64,000 nt of DNA from Sphingomicrobium sp. (GCA_025450755.1 JANWLR010000013.1:1-64000), one strand, 5' to 3'; shown: positions 22,268 through 32,122, counted from the first letter of the stretch. The notes: generated by a model not told the origin, from the letters alone. Made by a program: numbers and translations.

Positions 22268-22702
22268 TTAAATCCGGCCGAAGCCCTGGTTGTTGATCTT
22301 GCGGCCGAAGCCGGTTGGAGCCGTGCGCTGAACGAGCGGGTTCGTCGCCTTTTCGAACAACTCGACGGTCTGGTTGAACAAAGCCCTCAGCTGCACGACT
22401 TCGGGCACCAGCTCATCGGGGAAACGATGGGTCTCGACGCACAGGCGCGCGGTGCTTTCGATCAGCTCGGCTATTTTGGCCACCGGCTCGGCTCCAAGCT
22501 GGCGCGATTCGCCCTTCAGCGTATGCGCTGGAAGAACGAGTGCAGTCGCGTTCTGATCGTGCATCGCCTGCTCGATCTGAGCGATCGACTTGACGCCATC
22601 TTCCTTGAAATAGCTCAAGATTCGAATGAAGCCGGAGCCAAGTTCGGCACGGCTCTTCTCGAAATGCGCCCAGTCGACGATGTCTCGAGCTTCGTCGCTC
22701 AC
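22268..22702 (-). CDS. Hpt (histidine phosphotransfer) domain protein
   Basis: VDWAHFEKSRAELGSGFIRILSYFKEDG...LPAHTLKGESRQLGAEPVAKIAELIE, the H-x-LKG-x-S Hpt motif. GTG start at 22702 preceded by GAGGAG. Confidence 0.85.
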   Translation of the reverse strand: MSDEARDIVDWAHFEKSRAELGSGFIRILSYFKEDGVKSIAQIEQAMHDQNATALVLPAHTLKGESRQLGAEPVAKIAELIESTARLCVETHRFPDELVPEVVQLRALFNQTVELFEKATNPLVQRTAPTGFGRKINNQGFGRI

Positions 22703-22784
22703 CCCAAGCTCCTCAAGAAGCGGCTTTACGCAACGACCGCGATTGCACGAAGGTTGGCATAGGTCTGAAAGGGTAAAATTTGCC

Positions 22785-24134
22785 TTAGCGGCGGCCACGG
22801 TCGAACGGGTTGCCGCGGCCCCGGAAATCGAGACGAAGCGGCACGGGGCCGAGGTTCAGCTCACGGCGAAGCGCGTTGAGCAGGTAACGGCGATAGCTTT
22901 CGGGCAACTCGTCGGTGCGGTTGCCGAACACGACAAAGCTCGGCGGCCTAGTCTTTACCTGGGTGATGTAGCGAAGTTTGATGCGTTGCCCCTTGGGCGC
23001 GGGCGGTGGATTGGCCTCGACCGCGCTTTCGAACCAGCGGTTGAGCTCTCCTGTCGGAACGCGCCTGCTCCATGCATCGCGCAGCTCGAATGCAACCTTC
23101 AGGATTGTGTCGATGCCCTTCCCCGTCTTTGCGGAGACGGTGAGCAAGGGCACGTCACGGAGCTGCGCCAGTCCTTCGGCGAGTGCTGCCTTGACCCCGT
23201 TGAACAATGAGGATGCGCTTTGCGCCACATCCCATTTGTTCAGCGCGATGATCAGTCCCCTGCCCTCGTCGATGACCTGCGCCGCGATCTTCAAATCCTG
23301 CGATTCCAGTCCGCGCGTCGAGTCGAGGAGGAGAACGACGATCTCGGCATAGTCGATCGCGCGGCGCGTGTCGGCGGCGGACAGACGCTCGAGCTTGTCC
23401 TCAATCTTCGCACGTTTCCTCAAGCCGGCAGTGTCGACCAGCTGGACCGGTTGGCCATTCCATTCCCAACGCAAGCTGATCGAATCGCGAGTGATCCCGG
23501 CCTCGGGACCCGTGATCATCCTTTCTTCGCCGATCATCTGGTTCACCAAGGTCGACTTGCCGGCGTTCGGCCGACCGACGATCGCGAGCTTGAGCGGATG
23601 TTCGCGCTCATCTTCCTCGTCACCGTCGAAATGCTCGTGCTCGACGTGCGGCTGGAGAGCCTGGAACAGGTCCGCAAACCCTTCGCCATGTTCCGCACTG
23701 ACTGCGATCGGCTCACCGAGGCCAAGACGATATGCATCGAGGACGCCGCTTTGGGCTGCACTTGCTTCGGCCTTGTTCGCCACCAGGATGACCGGCGTTG
23801 ACTCCGCTCTTAGCCAGCGTCCCATCTCCTCGTCGAGCGGAGTGAGCCCTTCGCGCGCGTCGACCATGAACAAGGCGGCGTCGGCGTCGCGCACTGCCGC
23901 CTCGGTCTGCTGGCGCATTCGGCCGGGAAGAGTGTCGGGATCGCGATCCTCGAACCCCGCCGTGTCGATGACCCGGAAGTCGAGGCCCAGTAGCTTCGCC
24001 TCGCCCTCGCGGCGGTCGCGAGTGACGCCCGGGCGGTCGTCGACCAGCGCCAACCGCTTACCGACTAGGCGATTGAACAGGGTCGATTTGCCCACGTTCG
24101 GGCGGCCGACAATGGCGACGGTCGGAAGGGGCAT
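22785..24134 (-). CDS. der: GTPase Der (EngA)
   Basis: Two G domains (VAIVGRPNVGKSTLFNRLVGKRLALVDD; LAIVGRPNAGKSTLVNQMIGEERMITG) and a KH-like C-terminus (LNLGPVPLRLDFRGRGNPF). Confidence 0.97.
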   Translation of the reverse strand: MPLPTVAIVGRPNVGKSTLFNRLVGKRLALVDDRPGVTRDRREGEAKLLGLDFRVIDTAGFEDRDPDTLPGRMRQQTEAAVRDADAALFMVDAREGLTPLDEEMGRWLRAESTPVILVANKAEASAAQSGVLDAYRLGLGEPIAVSAEHGEGFADLFQALQPHVEHEHFDGDEEDEREHPLKLAIVGRPNAGKSTLVNQMIGEERMITGPEAGITRDSISLRWEWNGQPVQLVDTAGLRKRAKIEDKLERLSAADTRRAIDYAEIVVLLLDSTRGLESQDLKIAAQVIDEGRGLIIALNKWDVAQSASSLFNGVKAALAEGLAQLRDVPLLTVSAKTGKGIDTILKVAFELRDAWSRRVPTGELNRWFESAVEANPPPAPKGQRIKLRYITQVKTRPPSFVVFGNRTDELPESYRRYLLNALRRELNLGPVPLRLDFRGRGNPFDRGRR

Positions 24135-24174
24135 GGATTTGGCGATAGCAGCGCGGCGGGAGCGCCGCGAGGTC

Positions 24175-25506
24175 TTACCTGAAGGCGGTCAGCCGTCCGC
24201 GATCGTCGAGGACGTAGAGACTCGAATTTGCGACCACGGGTGGCAGGCTAACCGGCGCGCCGATGCTGGTCTGGCTCTGGAATTGACCAGTCGTCGGATC
24301 GACGAAGACCAGCGCGCCATTGGATCCGGTGACGATCAGCCTTCCGCCCGCGAGGATCGGGCCCGAATAGTCGATCAAGCCCTTTTTCGACTTCGGCTTT
24401 TCGAACTGGGGAAGCTGCGTAATCCAGCGGATATGACCATTCTGGCGATAGACACAGAGCAGCTTCGCGTCGTCGGTGACGACGAAAATCCAGTCACCGG
24501 CGACCCACGGAGTGGCAATGCCGGCGATGTTGATCTCCCATTGCCGCTGGCCGGTGATGAGGTCCATCGCGACCATTCGGCCGCCCGCACCAACGGCGAT
24601 CACCTGGCCGCTGTCGATGACCGGATCGGCATCGATGTCACTGAGGGTGGATACGCTGGTTCGAATGCTCGTGCGCTGAAGCGAATCCGCCCAGACTTGG
24701 CGTCCGTTCTCGTAGCGATAGGCATTGAGCTCACCCGACGAGAAGCCGGCGACGACCGTGCCCTGACCGACCGCCGGCGAAGCCGAGCCAAAAACGCCCG
24801 CAACCTCAAGCGAGGCGGGCTGCGACCAGTTCGTCGAGCCGTCGTCTTCCTTGAGCGAGTAGATCTGGTTGTCCTGGCTGACGACGTAGATCGAGCCGCT
24901 TGCAACCGACGGCGCTCCGCGGAGGGGTCCGCCGGGCCGAACCTTCCAAATTATCCCGCCGTTCCGCTCGTCGAGCGCCGAAACGAAGCCGAGCCCATTG
25001 GTCGCGTAGATGTGGCCCTGGTCGTAAGCGAGCCCGCCGCCGTAAAGCTCTGCCTGGTTGCCTTTCTCGACAGGAGTTTGGCTCGACCAGACCTGTGCGC
25101 CGGTTTGCGCATCGAAGGCCCGAACTGTCCCGAGCGTATCAATCGCATAAACCCGGCCATTGGCGACGATTGGCGCAGAGGCTAGCCGCGCCGTCAGCGA
25201 ACTGCCGCGTCCCGCCTGGACGGTGAAGGCACGAGCCAAGCTGCTGCCGAGCGCGACCTGGCCCATGGATTTGGTCGCATTGCCTCCCGACTGAGCCCAG
25301 CTGGTATTTGGCAAAGCCGCCGGAAGAGACATGGGCAATGCTGTCGTTGCCGGATCGACCAGGACATCGCCCTCGCCAGTGAGCACCGGAATGCGCTGCC
25401 CGAGAACCGGAGTCGCTGCCTTGCCTTTCTTGAACACGCCGCAGCCGCTCGCAGCAAGCGCGGCGGCAACAAGCACGGCAATTCGGAAGTATTTTGGTCT
25501 GCTCAT
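24175..25506 (-). CDS. bamB: Outer membrane assembly lipoprotein BamB (PQQ-like beta-propeller)
   Basis: Lipobox AASGCG; repeated beta-propeller strands (VRAFDAQTGAQVWSSQTPVE, VSALDERNGGIIWKVRPGGPLRGAPSV). Located between der and the TPR gene. Confidence 0.88.
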   Translation of the reverse strand: MSRPKYFRIAVLVAAALAASGCGVFKKGKAATPVLGQRIPVLTGEGDVLVDPATTALPMSLPAALPNTSWAQSGGNATKSMGQVALGSSLARAFTVQAGRGSSLTARLASAPIVANGRVYAIDTLGTVRAFDAQTGAQVWSSQTPVEKGNQAELYGGGLAYDQGHIYATNGLGFVSALDERNGGIIWKVRPGGPLRGAPSVASGSIYVVSQDNQIYSLKEDDGSTNWSQPASLEVAGVFGSASPAVGQGTVVAGFSSGELNAYRYENGRQVWADSLQRTSIRTSVSTLSDIDADPVIDSGQVIAVGAGGRMVAMDLITGQRQWEINIAGIATPWVAGDWIFVVTDDAKLLCVYRQNGHIRWITQLPQFEKPKSKKGLIDYSGPILAGGRLIVTGSNGALVFVDPTTGQFQSQTSIGAPVSLPPVVANSSLYVLDDRGRLTAFR

Positions 25507-25514
25507 CGTTGGTC

Positions 25515-26213
25515 CTACTGAGCCTGAGGCTGGAGCGCGGCGCTCGCGTCGATACCGAGCGAGCCGGCGACCTGCGCGGCACGGCTACGGATCGTCTGGG
25601 GCACGCCCGGATCCTTTGCAATTGCGGCAAACAATTGTCCTGCTTCCTGCTTCCTGCCCTGCTTGATCATCGCCAGCGCAGTCAGTTCGCCGGCAGTCCC
25701 GAACCAGGGCTCCCCCGGCTTCGTCAGCGGCTGGAGCCTCGCGATGACGTCCTGAGGCTGGAGCTGGTCGAATTCGAGCGCGGTCTGGCGGATCAGCGCG
25801 GCGTCTCGATAGGGTGTCGGAAGAGCGCCATCATCAGCAATCGACTTGTAGGTGCCGATCGCAGTCTTCGTATCGTTCTGCTGAAGCGCAAGCGCTGCCC
25901 TGGCAAAGCGCGCGGACGCGCTGACACCCTTGCTGCCGCTCTTGGAAAGTTCATCGAGCTGCTGGGGCGCCTTCGACGTATCGCCGCTCCCGACGTCCTT
26001 GTAGATTTGCGCAAGCTGTTCGACCTGTCCCTCGGCGCGTTGGACCTGGTGTTGCTGCCACCAGATGAAACCGCCGCTTGCAGCGAGGAACACAATGACA
26101 CCGGCGGTCAGCCAGTTGCCATATGCCTTGAAGAAATCGCGCAGCTGATCGCGGCGCAGGTTCTCGTCGACCTCTCGTACGAAGGTTTCGCTGATATCCG
26201 GGGGCTGCGCCAA
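25515..26213 (-). CDS. Tetratricopeptide/YfgM-like membrane protein
   Basis: LRRDQLRDFFKAYGNWLTAGVIVFLAASGGFIWWQQHQ plus TPR region. Synteny with bamB-der. Confidence 0.85.
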   Translation of the reverse strand: MAQPPDISETFVREVDENLRRDQLRDFFKAYGNWLTAGVIVFLAASGGFIWWQQHQVQRAEGQVEQLAQIYKDVGSGDTSKAPQQLDELSKSGSKGVSASARFARAALALQQNDTKTAIGTYKSIADDGALPTPYRDAALIRQTALEFDQLQPQDVIARLQPLTKPGEPWFGTAGELTALAMIKQGRKQEAGQLFAAIAKDPGVPQTIRSRAAQVAGSLGIDASAALQPQAQ

Positions 26214-26334
26214 AGACGTTCCTCAGTCAGATCGCTGGGGGATGAACAATTGCGACAACTCCCTTCCCCACCCTTGATGAATGGAAGCTGGCGCGGCTTC
26301 GTCTAGCCGCTGGAGCGCCAAAGGCAAAGGGGCG

Positions 26335-27054
26335 TTAGTGCCGCCGCCTTTCGAGATATAGATAGCGATTGTCGAATTCGGCAATGCGCTCCAGCGCATC
26401 GACGTCGAGGATGGTCACCCGCCGCTGCTGGAGCTCCAGAACGCCCTTGCGCCTCAGCTGCTGGAGTGTCCGGTTGACGTGAACCGCAGTCAGCCCAAGG
26501 CATTCCCCAAGCTCGACCTGAGTCAATGGAAAATCATAGCTGTTGTTGTGAGCGAGGCCGATGACCTGAAGCCGCAGACGGAGCTCGCAAAAGAGCTGCG
26601 CCATTCTCGAAATGGCCGTTCGGCGACCGAGCGACAGCGTCCACTCTCGCTGGATGGCAGCGTCGATGTTGGTCATGAACCAGTAGAGCCTGGTCAATTG
26701 GGGGAAGCGCCCCGTCAGCTCTTTGAGACGATGATGAGGGACGACTGCCACCCGGCATTTCGACAGGGTCAGGATGTCATGGTCGAGGCGCTTGAGGGTA
26801 AAGCCATGCAGGTCGACAAAGTCGCCGGACACGTGAAGTTCAGCGAGCTGCCGCTGCCCGCTTTGCAGGTCTTTGGCTCGCGCCATCCAGCCGTCGAGCA
26901 GCAGGGTTGATTCGCTGAGCTCGCGGCCGGCACGAATGAAGATCTCATCTGCCGGGATGTCGACGGTGTGAGAAACCAGGCCTCTGATGGCCTTCTCTTC
27001 CTCATCACCGACGTCGTCTCTCGCGCGAAGCTTCAACAAATGCTTTTCGATCAA
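26335..27054 (-). CDS. Crp/Fnr family transcriptional regulator
   Basis: cNMP-like N-domain and winged HTH (FPLTQVELGECLGLTAVHVNRTLQQLRRKGVLELQQRRVTILD). 239 aa. Confidence 0.9.
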   Translation of the reverse strand: MIEKHLLKLRARDDVGDEEEKAIRGLVSHTVDIPADEIFIRAGRELSESTLLLDGWMARAKDLQSGQRQLAELHVSGDFVDLHGFTLKRLDHDILTLSKCRVAVVPHHRLKELTGRFPQLTRLYWFMTNIDAAIQREWTLSLGRRTAISRMAQLFCELRLRLQVIGLAHNNSYDFPLTQVELGECLGLTAVHVNRTLQQLRRKGVLELQQRRVTILDVDALERIAEFDNRYLYLERRRH

Positions 27055-27142
27055 CGCTCACATCCCGAACGACGGCAAATCGTTTGATGCCAGCTATAGG
27101 AGCGACAATCCAGACGACATTGCTCTGGATCAGGCAAGACAG

Positions 27143-28012
27143 CTAGCTTTTTGGACGGTAGGTCTGATCAGCAGTGGGAAAAGTGCGCGATCGTACTTCT
27201 TGCGCATAAGCGCGTGCCGCATTCCCAATGCGTTCCGCAAGGTCGTCGTAGCGCTTCACAAAACGAGGCGTCCGCTCGAACATTCCGAGCATGTCGTCGG
27301 TGACGAGAACCTGACCGTCACAATCCGCCGACGCGCCGATGCCAATCACTGGAGCTCCGGTGGTGCGCGCAATATCGCTGGCTATGCCTTCCATCACGCC
27401 TTCGACGACAATCGAGAAGGCGCCCGCTTCGTCGACCGCTCGCGCATCTGCGACAATCTTTTCCGCCTCGCACTGTTCGCGCCCACGAGCGCCGTAGCCG
27501 CCCAAGATGTTCACCGCCTGGGGAGTGAGGCCGATATGGCCGATAACCGGAATTCCGCGGTGGGTGAGGAATTCAATCGTCGGCGCGATCGCTTCGCCGC
27601 CCTCGAGCTTCACTGCCGCGCAGCCGGTCTCCTTCATGATTCGGGCAGCCGATTCGAATGCCTGGGCGGGCGAGGCTTCGTAGCTGCCGAAAGGCATGTC
27701 GACCGCGACCAGCGCGTGCCAGCTGCCCCGCACCACCGCCGCGCCATGAGCGCACATCATCTCCATCGTCACCGGAATGGTCGAAGGCAATCCGTATATG
27801 ACCTGTCCGAGGCTGTCGCCGACGAGCAGCATGTCGCAGTGCGGATCGAGCAGCTGCGCCATTCGCATCGTGTAGGCAGTCAGCATCACGATCGGCTGCT
27901 CGGTTTGGCCATCCGCTTTCCGCGCACGAATTGAGGGAACGGTCATGCGCTTTCCCGGAACCGGCGACGGTGTCGCGCGGCTGGTCGAAGTGTCGATGGT
28001 GAAGGTCGACAT
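27143..28012 (-). CDS. panB: 3-methyl-2-oxobutanoate hydroxymethyltransferase
   Basis: [47 protein letters not shown]...[19 protein letters not shown]. Start MSTFTIDTS at 28012. Confidence 0.95.
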   Translation of the reverse strand: MSTFTIDTSTSRATPSPVPGKRMTVPSIRARKADGQTEQPIVMLTAYTMRMAQLLDPHCDMLLVGDSLGQVIYGLPSTIPVTMEMMCAHGAAVVRGSWHALVAVDMPFGSYEASPAQAFESAARIMKETGCAAVKLEGGEAIAPTIEFLTHRGIPVIGHIGLTPQAVNILGGYGARGREQCEAEKIVADARAVDEAGAFSIVVEGVMEGIASDIARTTGAPVIGIGASADCDGQVLVTDDMLGMFERTPRFVKRYDDLAERIGNAARAYAQEVRSRTFPTADQTYRPKS

Positions 28013-28144
28013 GGCGCGGCTATCTAACGACCGAGCGATAACCCCGCCAGAGGTAGCGTTAAGCAGGCGAAACGAATGGAACCTTGCTGCAGGCACATGC
28101 GTCGAAACAAAAGGTGCGCTGGCCGTGTGCCGGCGTGAGAGAAT

Positions 28145-28336
28145 TTGGGAGTAGTTTTGATGGTCGATCGCCATTGGCTCCGCGACATTAGCCTTGCGAT
28201 CCTCGCAGCGCTTCCGTTTGCGGCGATCGCGCAGCCCCATGCGAGCCTGCACAAGCCGGATGCGCCGGTTGCAACTGCAAAGCTTTCGGTCGCAACGACG
28301 GCTCCCACCAATGACCGGATCAGCCTGCTCGGTTAA
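28145..28336 (+). CDS. Small putative secreted protein
   Basis: 63 aa with a signal-peptide-like N-terminus ([22 protein letters not shown]). No family recognised. Confidence 0.45.
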   Translation: MGVVLMVDRHWLRDISLAILAALPFAAIAQPHASLHKPDAPVATAKLSVATTAPTNDRISLLG

Positions 28337-28369
28337 CAATCGCGCCGGGCAGGCTGTACCCCCACCTCA

Positions 28370-28801
28370 CTAGGAAACAAGCCGCTCTTCCCACTGAGCC
28401 CCTTGGGCGAGCGAAATTGAATCGAGCACGGCCGTGCTCTGGTCGCGCAGGATCGCAAATGCTCGCCGGATCGCACAGGTCGCCTCATCCTGGCAGTCGC
28501 CGCAGGGTGCGTAGAAATTGACGCTGGCACAGGACACCAGTGCGATCGGACCCTCCATGGTCCGGACAACTTCACCAAAGGAAATTTGATCGGGCTGCCG
28601 AGCGAGCTGATAGCCGCCCTTTGGACCGCGGGCGCTCTTGACGAGGCCGGCCTTCTTCAGATCGAGCATGATCAGCTCGAGATATTTCGCCGGCACCCGC
28701 TGCGTGTCTGCGATCCTGCTGAGTTGCACGGGCGCGCCGCCTTGCTCCTCGGCGAGGAAGAGCAGCGAGCGCAATGCATAGCGGGTCTTTTGAAGGATCA
28801 T
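28370..28801 (-). CDS. Rrf2 family transcriptional regulator (putative Fe-S ligand cysteines)
   Basis: MILQKTRYALRSLLFLAE...LELIMLDLKKAGLVKSARGPKGGYQLAR, plus CASVNFYAPCGDCQDEATC. Start MILQK at 28801. Confidence 0.9.
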   Translation of the reverse strand: MILQKTRYALRSLLFLAEEQGGAPVQLSRIADTQRVPAKYLELIMLDLKKAGLVKSARGPKGGYQLARQPDQISFGEVVRTMEGPIALVSCASVNFYAPCGDCQDEATCAIRRAFAILRDQSTAVLDSISLAQGAQWEERLVS

Positions 28802-28972
28802 TCGTAAGTCCAGCGTAGCGGTCGCCGAGAAGAGGCGCAAAGCCTACTCTTTTCGTCCGCGCTCACCCCAATCATCGATGAACGCCATTTAACCTTGCAG
28901 CCACGGGCATGAGAAACCGGGAGTTTTATCGCCGCCGCGCCGGCGCATTCCTGCCGGGGACAGGAGGAAGCA

Positions 28973-29296
28973 ATGAAGAAATTGATTGCGTCGCTTGTTG
29001 CGACGACACTCCTCGCGACGCCTGCGGTTGCGCAAATGTCGAACACGACATCCAATACCGCCGCCGCCAAGACCACGAAAAGCAAGACCATGGCTCCGAA
29101 GGCGAAGACTATGGTAGCCAAGCAAGCGAAGGCCGAAGGCGAGACAGTCAGCCAGGAAACCAAGGAACATAAAGCAGCCGCCAAGCACCATGCCAAGATG
29201 CATCACAAGGTAAAGCATCATAAGATGAAACATAAGACGACGCACAAAGGCGCCGCCAAGAAGAAGACAACAACCACCACGACCACGAAGAGCTAA
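28973..29296 (+). CDS. Secreted Lys/His/Thr-rich basic protein (Asr-like)
   Basis: Signal peptide MKKLIASLVATTLLATPAVAQ, then low-complexity AAKTTKSKTMAPKAKTMVAKQAKA...KHHAKMHHKVKHHKMKHKTTHKGAAKKKTTTTTTTKS. AGGAGG upstream. Confidence 0.7.
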   Translation: MKKLIASLVATTLLATPAVAQMSNTTSNTAAAKTTKSKTMAPKAKTMVAKQAKAEGETVSQETKEHKAAAKHHAKMHHKVKHHKMKHKTTHKGAAKKKTTTTTTTKS

Positions 29297-29388
29297 GCGG
29301 CGCGGCAAACCGTGCGGCGCTGCGTCGCCGACTCCCGCGCAGCGCCGTACGGAGCTATTCAGTCACCAATTTGGGGTTCAAAGAGACG

Positions 29389-30072
29389 ATGGGCCGAAAG
29401 ATCCTTCTGATCGAGGACGACCGCGAAACCGCGGCTTACCTAGCCAAAGGCCTCAACCAGGAGGGGCACAGCGTCGAACAGGCGACGAATGGCCAGGACG
29501 GGCTGTTCCGCGCAACGGACGGGAGCTTCGACCTCATCATCCTGGATCGGATGCTGCCCGGCCTCGACGGACTGTCCGTGTTGAAGGCGCTCCGCGCTGC
29601 CCACATCGACACTCCCGTGCTGATCCTTTCGGCCCTGGCGTCCGTCGGGGATCGGATCGAAGGACTCGAGTGCGGTTCCGACGATTATCTCGTGAAGCCA
29701 TTTTCCTTCGCCGAACTGCTTGCGCGCGTGAACGCATTGCTGCGGCGGCGCGAATCCCGGGTTGACCCTTCCGATCACCGCCTGACCGTTGGCGATCTTG
29801 AGATCGATCCGCTGTCACGCACCGTCCGGCGCGCCGGCAGGAAGCTCGACCTCAAGCCTCGCGAATATCTGCTGCTGGAATATTTCGCCCGCAATGAGGG
29901 CCGGGTCGTGACCCGCACAATGCTTCTTGAGCAGGTTTGGGATTATCACTTCGATCCCGGTACCAACGTCATCGACGTTCACGTCAGCCGGCTTCGCCGC
30001 AAGCTCGACGAAGGCTTCGAAAAACCGCTCCTCCATACCGTGCGGGGCGCGGGCTACATGCTCGCCGCCTAA
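29389..30072 (+). CDS. OmpR/PhoB-type response regulator
   Basis: Receiver (ILLIEDDRETAAYLAKGL, DLIILDRMLPGLDG, DDYLVKPFSFAELLARV) and winged helix (DLKPREYLLLEYFARNEGRVVTRTMLLEQVWDYHFDPGTNVIDVHVSRLRRKL). Confidence 0.95.
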   Translation: MGRKILLIEDDRETAAYLAKGLNQEGHSVEQATNGQDGLFRATDGSFDLIILDRMLPGLDGLSVLKALRAAHIDTPVLILSALASVGDRIEGLECGSDDYLVKPFSFAELLARVNALLRRRESRVDPSDHRLTVGDLEIDPLSRTVRRAGRKLDLKPREYLLLEYFARNEGRVVTRTMLLEQVWDYHFDPGTNVIDVHVSRLRRKLDEGFEKPLLHTVRGAGYMLAA

Positions 30073-30090
30073 GCCACTATAAGCATTTCC

Positions 30091-31458
30091 ATGCCAACGA
30101 CGTTACGCATCGCCCTTCTTGCGGGCGTGCTTGCCCTGCTGTCCAATCTCGCCGTCATCGGTTTCATCGACTGGCGCACCAATGACGATGCCGTGTCGAC
30201 GGTTCGGCGGCAGGTGCTCGAACAAGGCAAGGTGCTCGCCGACGTCTACCGGACGGGCGGCATGGCGGCGGTGGACGACGCGATCGACGACACGATGACC
30301 TACGCCGATCCGCAAACGGCAATTGCGCTGCTCACGCCTGACCGGCGCGAGATCAAAGGCAATGTGGTCAGCGTGCCGGCGGCGGCGTTCGCGGATCCCC
30401 GCGGCTATCGCAATGCCCTCATTCGCCTGCGCGGCCAAACCACGCCGCGCGAAGCGGCGTTGGTTGTCCAGCGGCTGCCGGATGGGCAGTGGTTGCTAAG
30501 TGGAAGGATCGCCGGCGAAGCCCTTACGATCCGCGAAACGCTGGAACGGTCGCTGCTCATCGCGCTCATCCTGGCCGGATTGCTTGGCCTTCTGTGCGGC
30601 GTCATCCTTGCGCATTATGTGGGACAGCGCATCGGCGACATCGCGAGGGTCGCGAACCGGATCAGCGCCCGGGACCTGACGCAGCGCGTGCCGGTTTCGG
30701 GCGCCGGCGATGCGTTCGATCGCCTCGGTGGTCAGATCAATGCGATGCTCGATCGGATCAGCACGTTGATGGAAGAGCTGCGGCTCCTGACCGACAGCCT
30801 CGCGCATGACCTCCGGTCGCCTGTCAGCCGCTTGCGCTCCGCTGCACAAGCGGCCGCCGAAGCCGATGACCAGAACGAACAAGAGGAGCTGCTCGGAAGC
30901 GTCATCCGCCAGGCTGACTCGTTGATGCGAATACTAACCGCGGTGCTCGAAATCAGCCGATCCGAAGCGCAGACCGGGCGGAAGCAGTTTACCTGGTTCG
31001 ACGTCGGCGAGCTCGCGGCGGAGCTTGCAGAAATGTACGATCCGCTTGCCGAGGAAGGCGGAGCACGTCTCGAATATGATCGGCCGGCGCGCCCGGTCCC
31101 ACTGTTCGGGCACCGCCAATTGCTCGCGCAGGCAGTCAGCAACCTGGTCGAGAACGCGATCCGCTACGGCTCCGGAGGGGGCGAAATCTCGGTCCACGTC
31201 ACGCCCGGCGAGCGGCAGATTCGGATCGAGGTCGGTGACCGTGGACCGGGGATCCCAACCGAACGCTTGCCTGAGGCGCGGCGGCGGTTCGGCCGCCTCG
31301 ATTCGAGCCGCTCGGCCGAAGGTGCAGGACTCGGGCTGGCGCTTGCCGAAGCCATTGCCCACCTTCACCAGGGTGAGCTCATCCTGCAGGACAACCGGCC
31401 CGGACTCCTCACCGCTCTGCAGCTCCCGGTCCATTCGCAAGAGGCGCGCGCCGCCTGA
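30091..31458 (+). CDS. Sensor histidine kinase (HAMP, HisKA, HATPase_c)
   Basis: Two TMs, HAMP, DSLAHDLRSPVSRLRSAAQ (H box), NLVENAIRYGSGGG (N box), GDRGPGIP, GAGLGLALAEAI. Cotranscribed with the response regulator. Confidence 0.95.
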   Translation: MPTTLRIALLAGVLALLSNLAVIGFIDWRTNDDAVSTVRRQVLEQGKVLADVYRTGGMAAVDDAIDDTMTYADPQTAIALLTPDRREIKGNVVSVPAAAFADPRGYRNALIRLRGQTTPREAALVVQRLPDGQWLLSGRIAGEALTIRETLERSLLIALILAGLLGLLCGVILAHYVGQRIGDIARVANRISARDLTQRVPVSGAGDAFDRLGGQINAMLDRISTLMEELRLLTDSLAHDLRSPVSRLRSAAQAAAEADDQNEQEELLGSVIRQADSLMRILTAVLEISRSEAQTGRKQFTWFDVGELAAELAEMYDPLAEEGGARLEYDRPARPVPLFGHRQLLAQAVSNLVENAIRYGSGGGEISVHVTPGERQIRIEVGDRGPGIPTERLPEARRRFGRLDSSRSAEGAGLGLALAEAIAHLHQGELILQDNRPGLLTALQLPVHSQEARAA

Positions 31459-31582
31459 GCGACAGGCAATTGCGACAAGCTCCCGTCACCGCTGCCAAGG
31501 TCACGCATCTTCAGGCCAAGCTCGTTCGTTGATGAACTAGGGCAGTTCGCCCGCGAGTTGTTCTCAAAAGGGAGAGGTTTCG

Positions 31583-32116
31583 ATGGCACATGGCTATTTG
31601 CGCGATTGGGACGAAGGCTGGGGCCGCAGTGATGAAAACGAACGAAGTGATCGCAACTGGCGCGGCCGCGACAGAGACTGGAACGATCGGGACCGGCACA
31701 GCGCCTTCACCTTGGGCGGATTGCAGCGCGCTGATGATCGGTGGAACAGTCGCGACCAGCGCGACTGGGAGCGCTCGCCGCGCGACTTCAGGAGCCGTCA
31801 GGATGACCATTACTTAAGCTGGCGCGACAAGCAGATGGAAGCACTCGACCGCGACTATGCGGACTATTGCCGCGAGCGGGAGGAGCAGTTTCATCACGAT
31901 TTCGACAGCTGGCGGCGAGAGCGCGCAGGAAATCCGCAGCCGCTGCGGACGGGGATGACGCAGTCCGGAATGTCGCACGATCCCTCCGGCGAGTACCAGC
32001 TCTCGACCGAATCGATCTTCAACCCGGGCAAGCCGGATCCGGTCGCGGATGCGACGCTCGGAACGAATAGTTCAGAAGGCGCGCCGCAGCGCAGCAGGGT
32101 CAAGCCCGAGGTCTAA
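31583..32116 (+). CDS. Arg/Asp/Trp-rich hypothetical protein (SWFGD-like)
   Basis: 177 aa; MAHGYLRDWDEGWGRSDENERSDRNWRGRDRDWNDRDR ... HYLSWRDKQMEALDRDYADYCREREEQFHHDFDSWRRER. AAAAGGGAGAGG SD upstream. Confidence 0.65.
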   Translation: MAHGYLRDWDEGWGRSDENERSDRNWRGRDRDWNDRDRHSAFTLGGLQRADDRWNSRDQRDWERSPRDFRSRQDDHYLSWRDKQMEALDRDYADYCREREEQFHHDFDSWRRERAGNPQPLRTGMTQSGMSHDPSGEYQLSTESIFNPGKPDPVADATLGTNSSEGAPQRSRVKPEV

Positions 32117-32122
32117 CGAGGG

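Noticed and set aside
21953-22762. 269-aa + strand ORF
   Set aside because: Mostly antisense to the Hpt gene, which has a clear family motif and RBS; its first part overlaps the DUF559 relic out of frame.
23368-25185. 605-aa + strand ORF antisense to der/bamB
   Set aside because: GC-rich shadow ORF: Arg/Ser/Pro-rich with no recognisable domain, fully antisense to two well-supported genes and spanning both.
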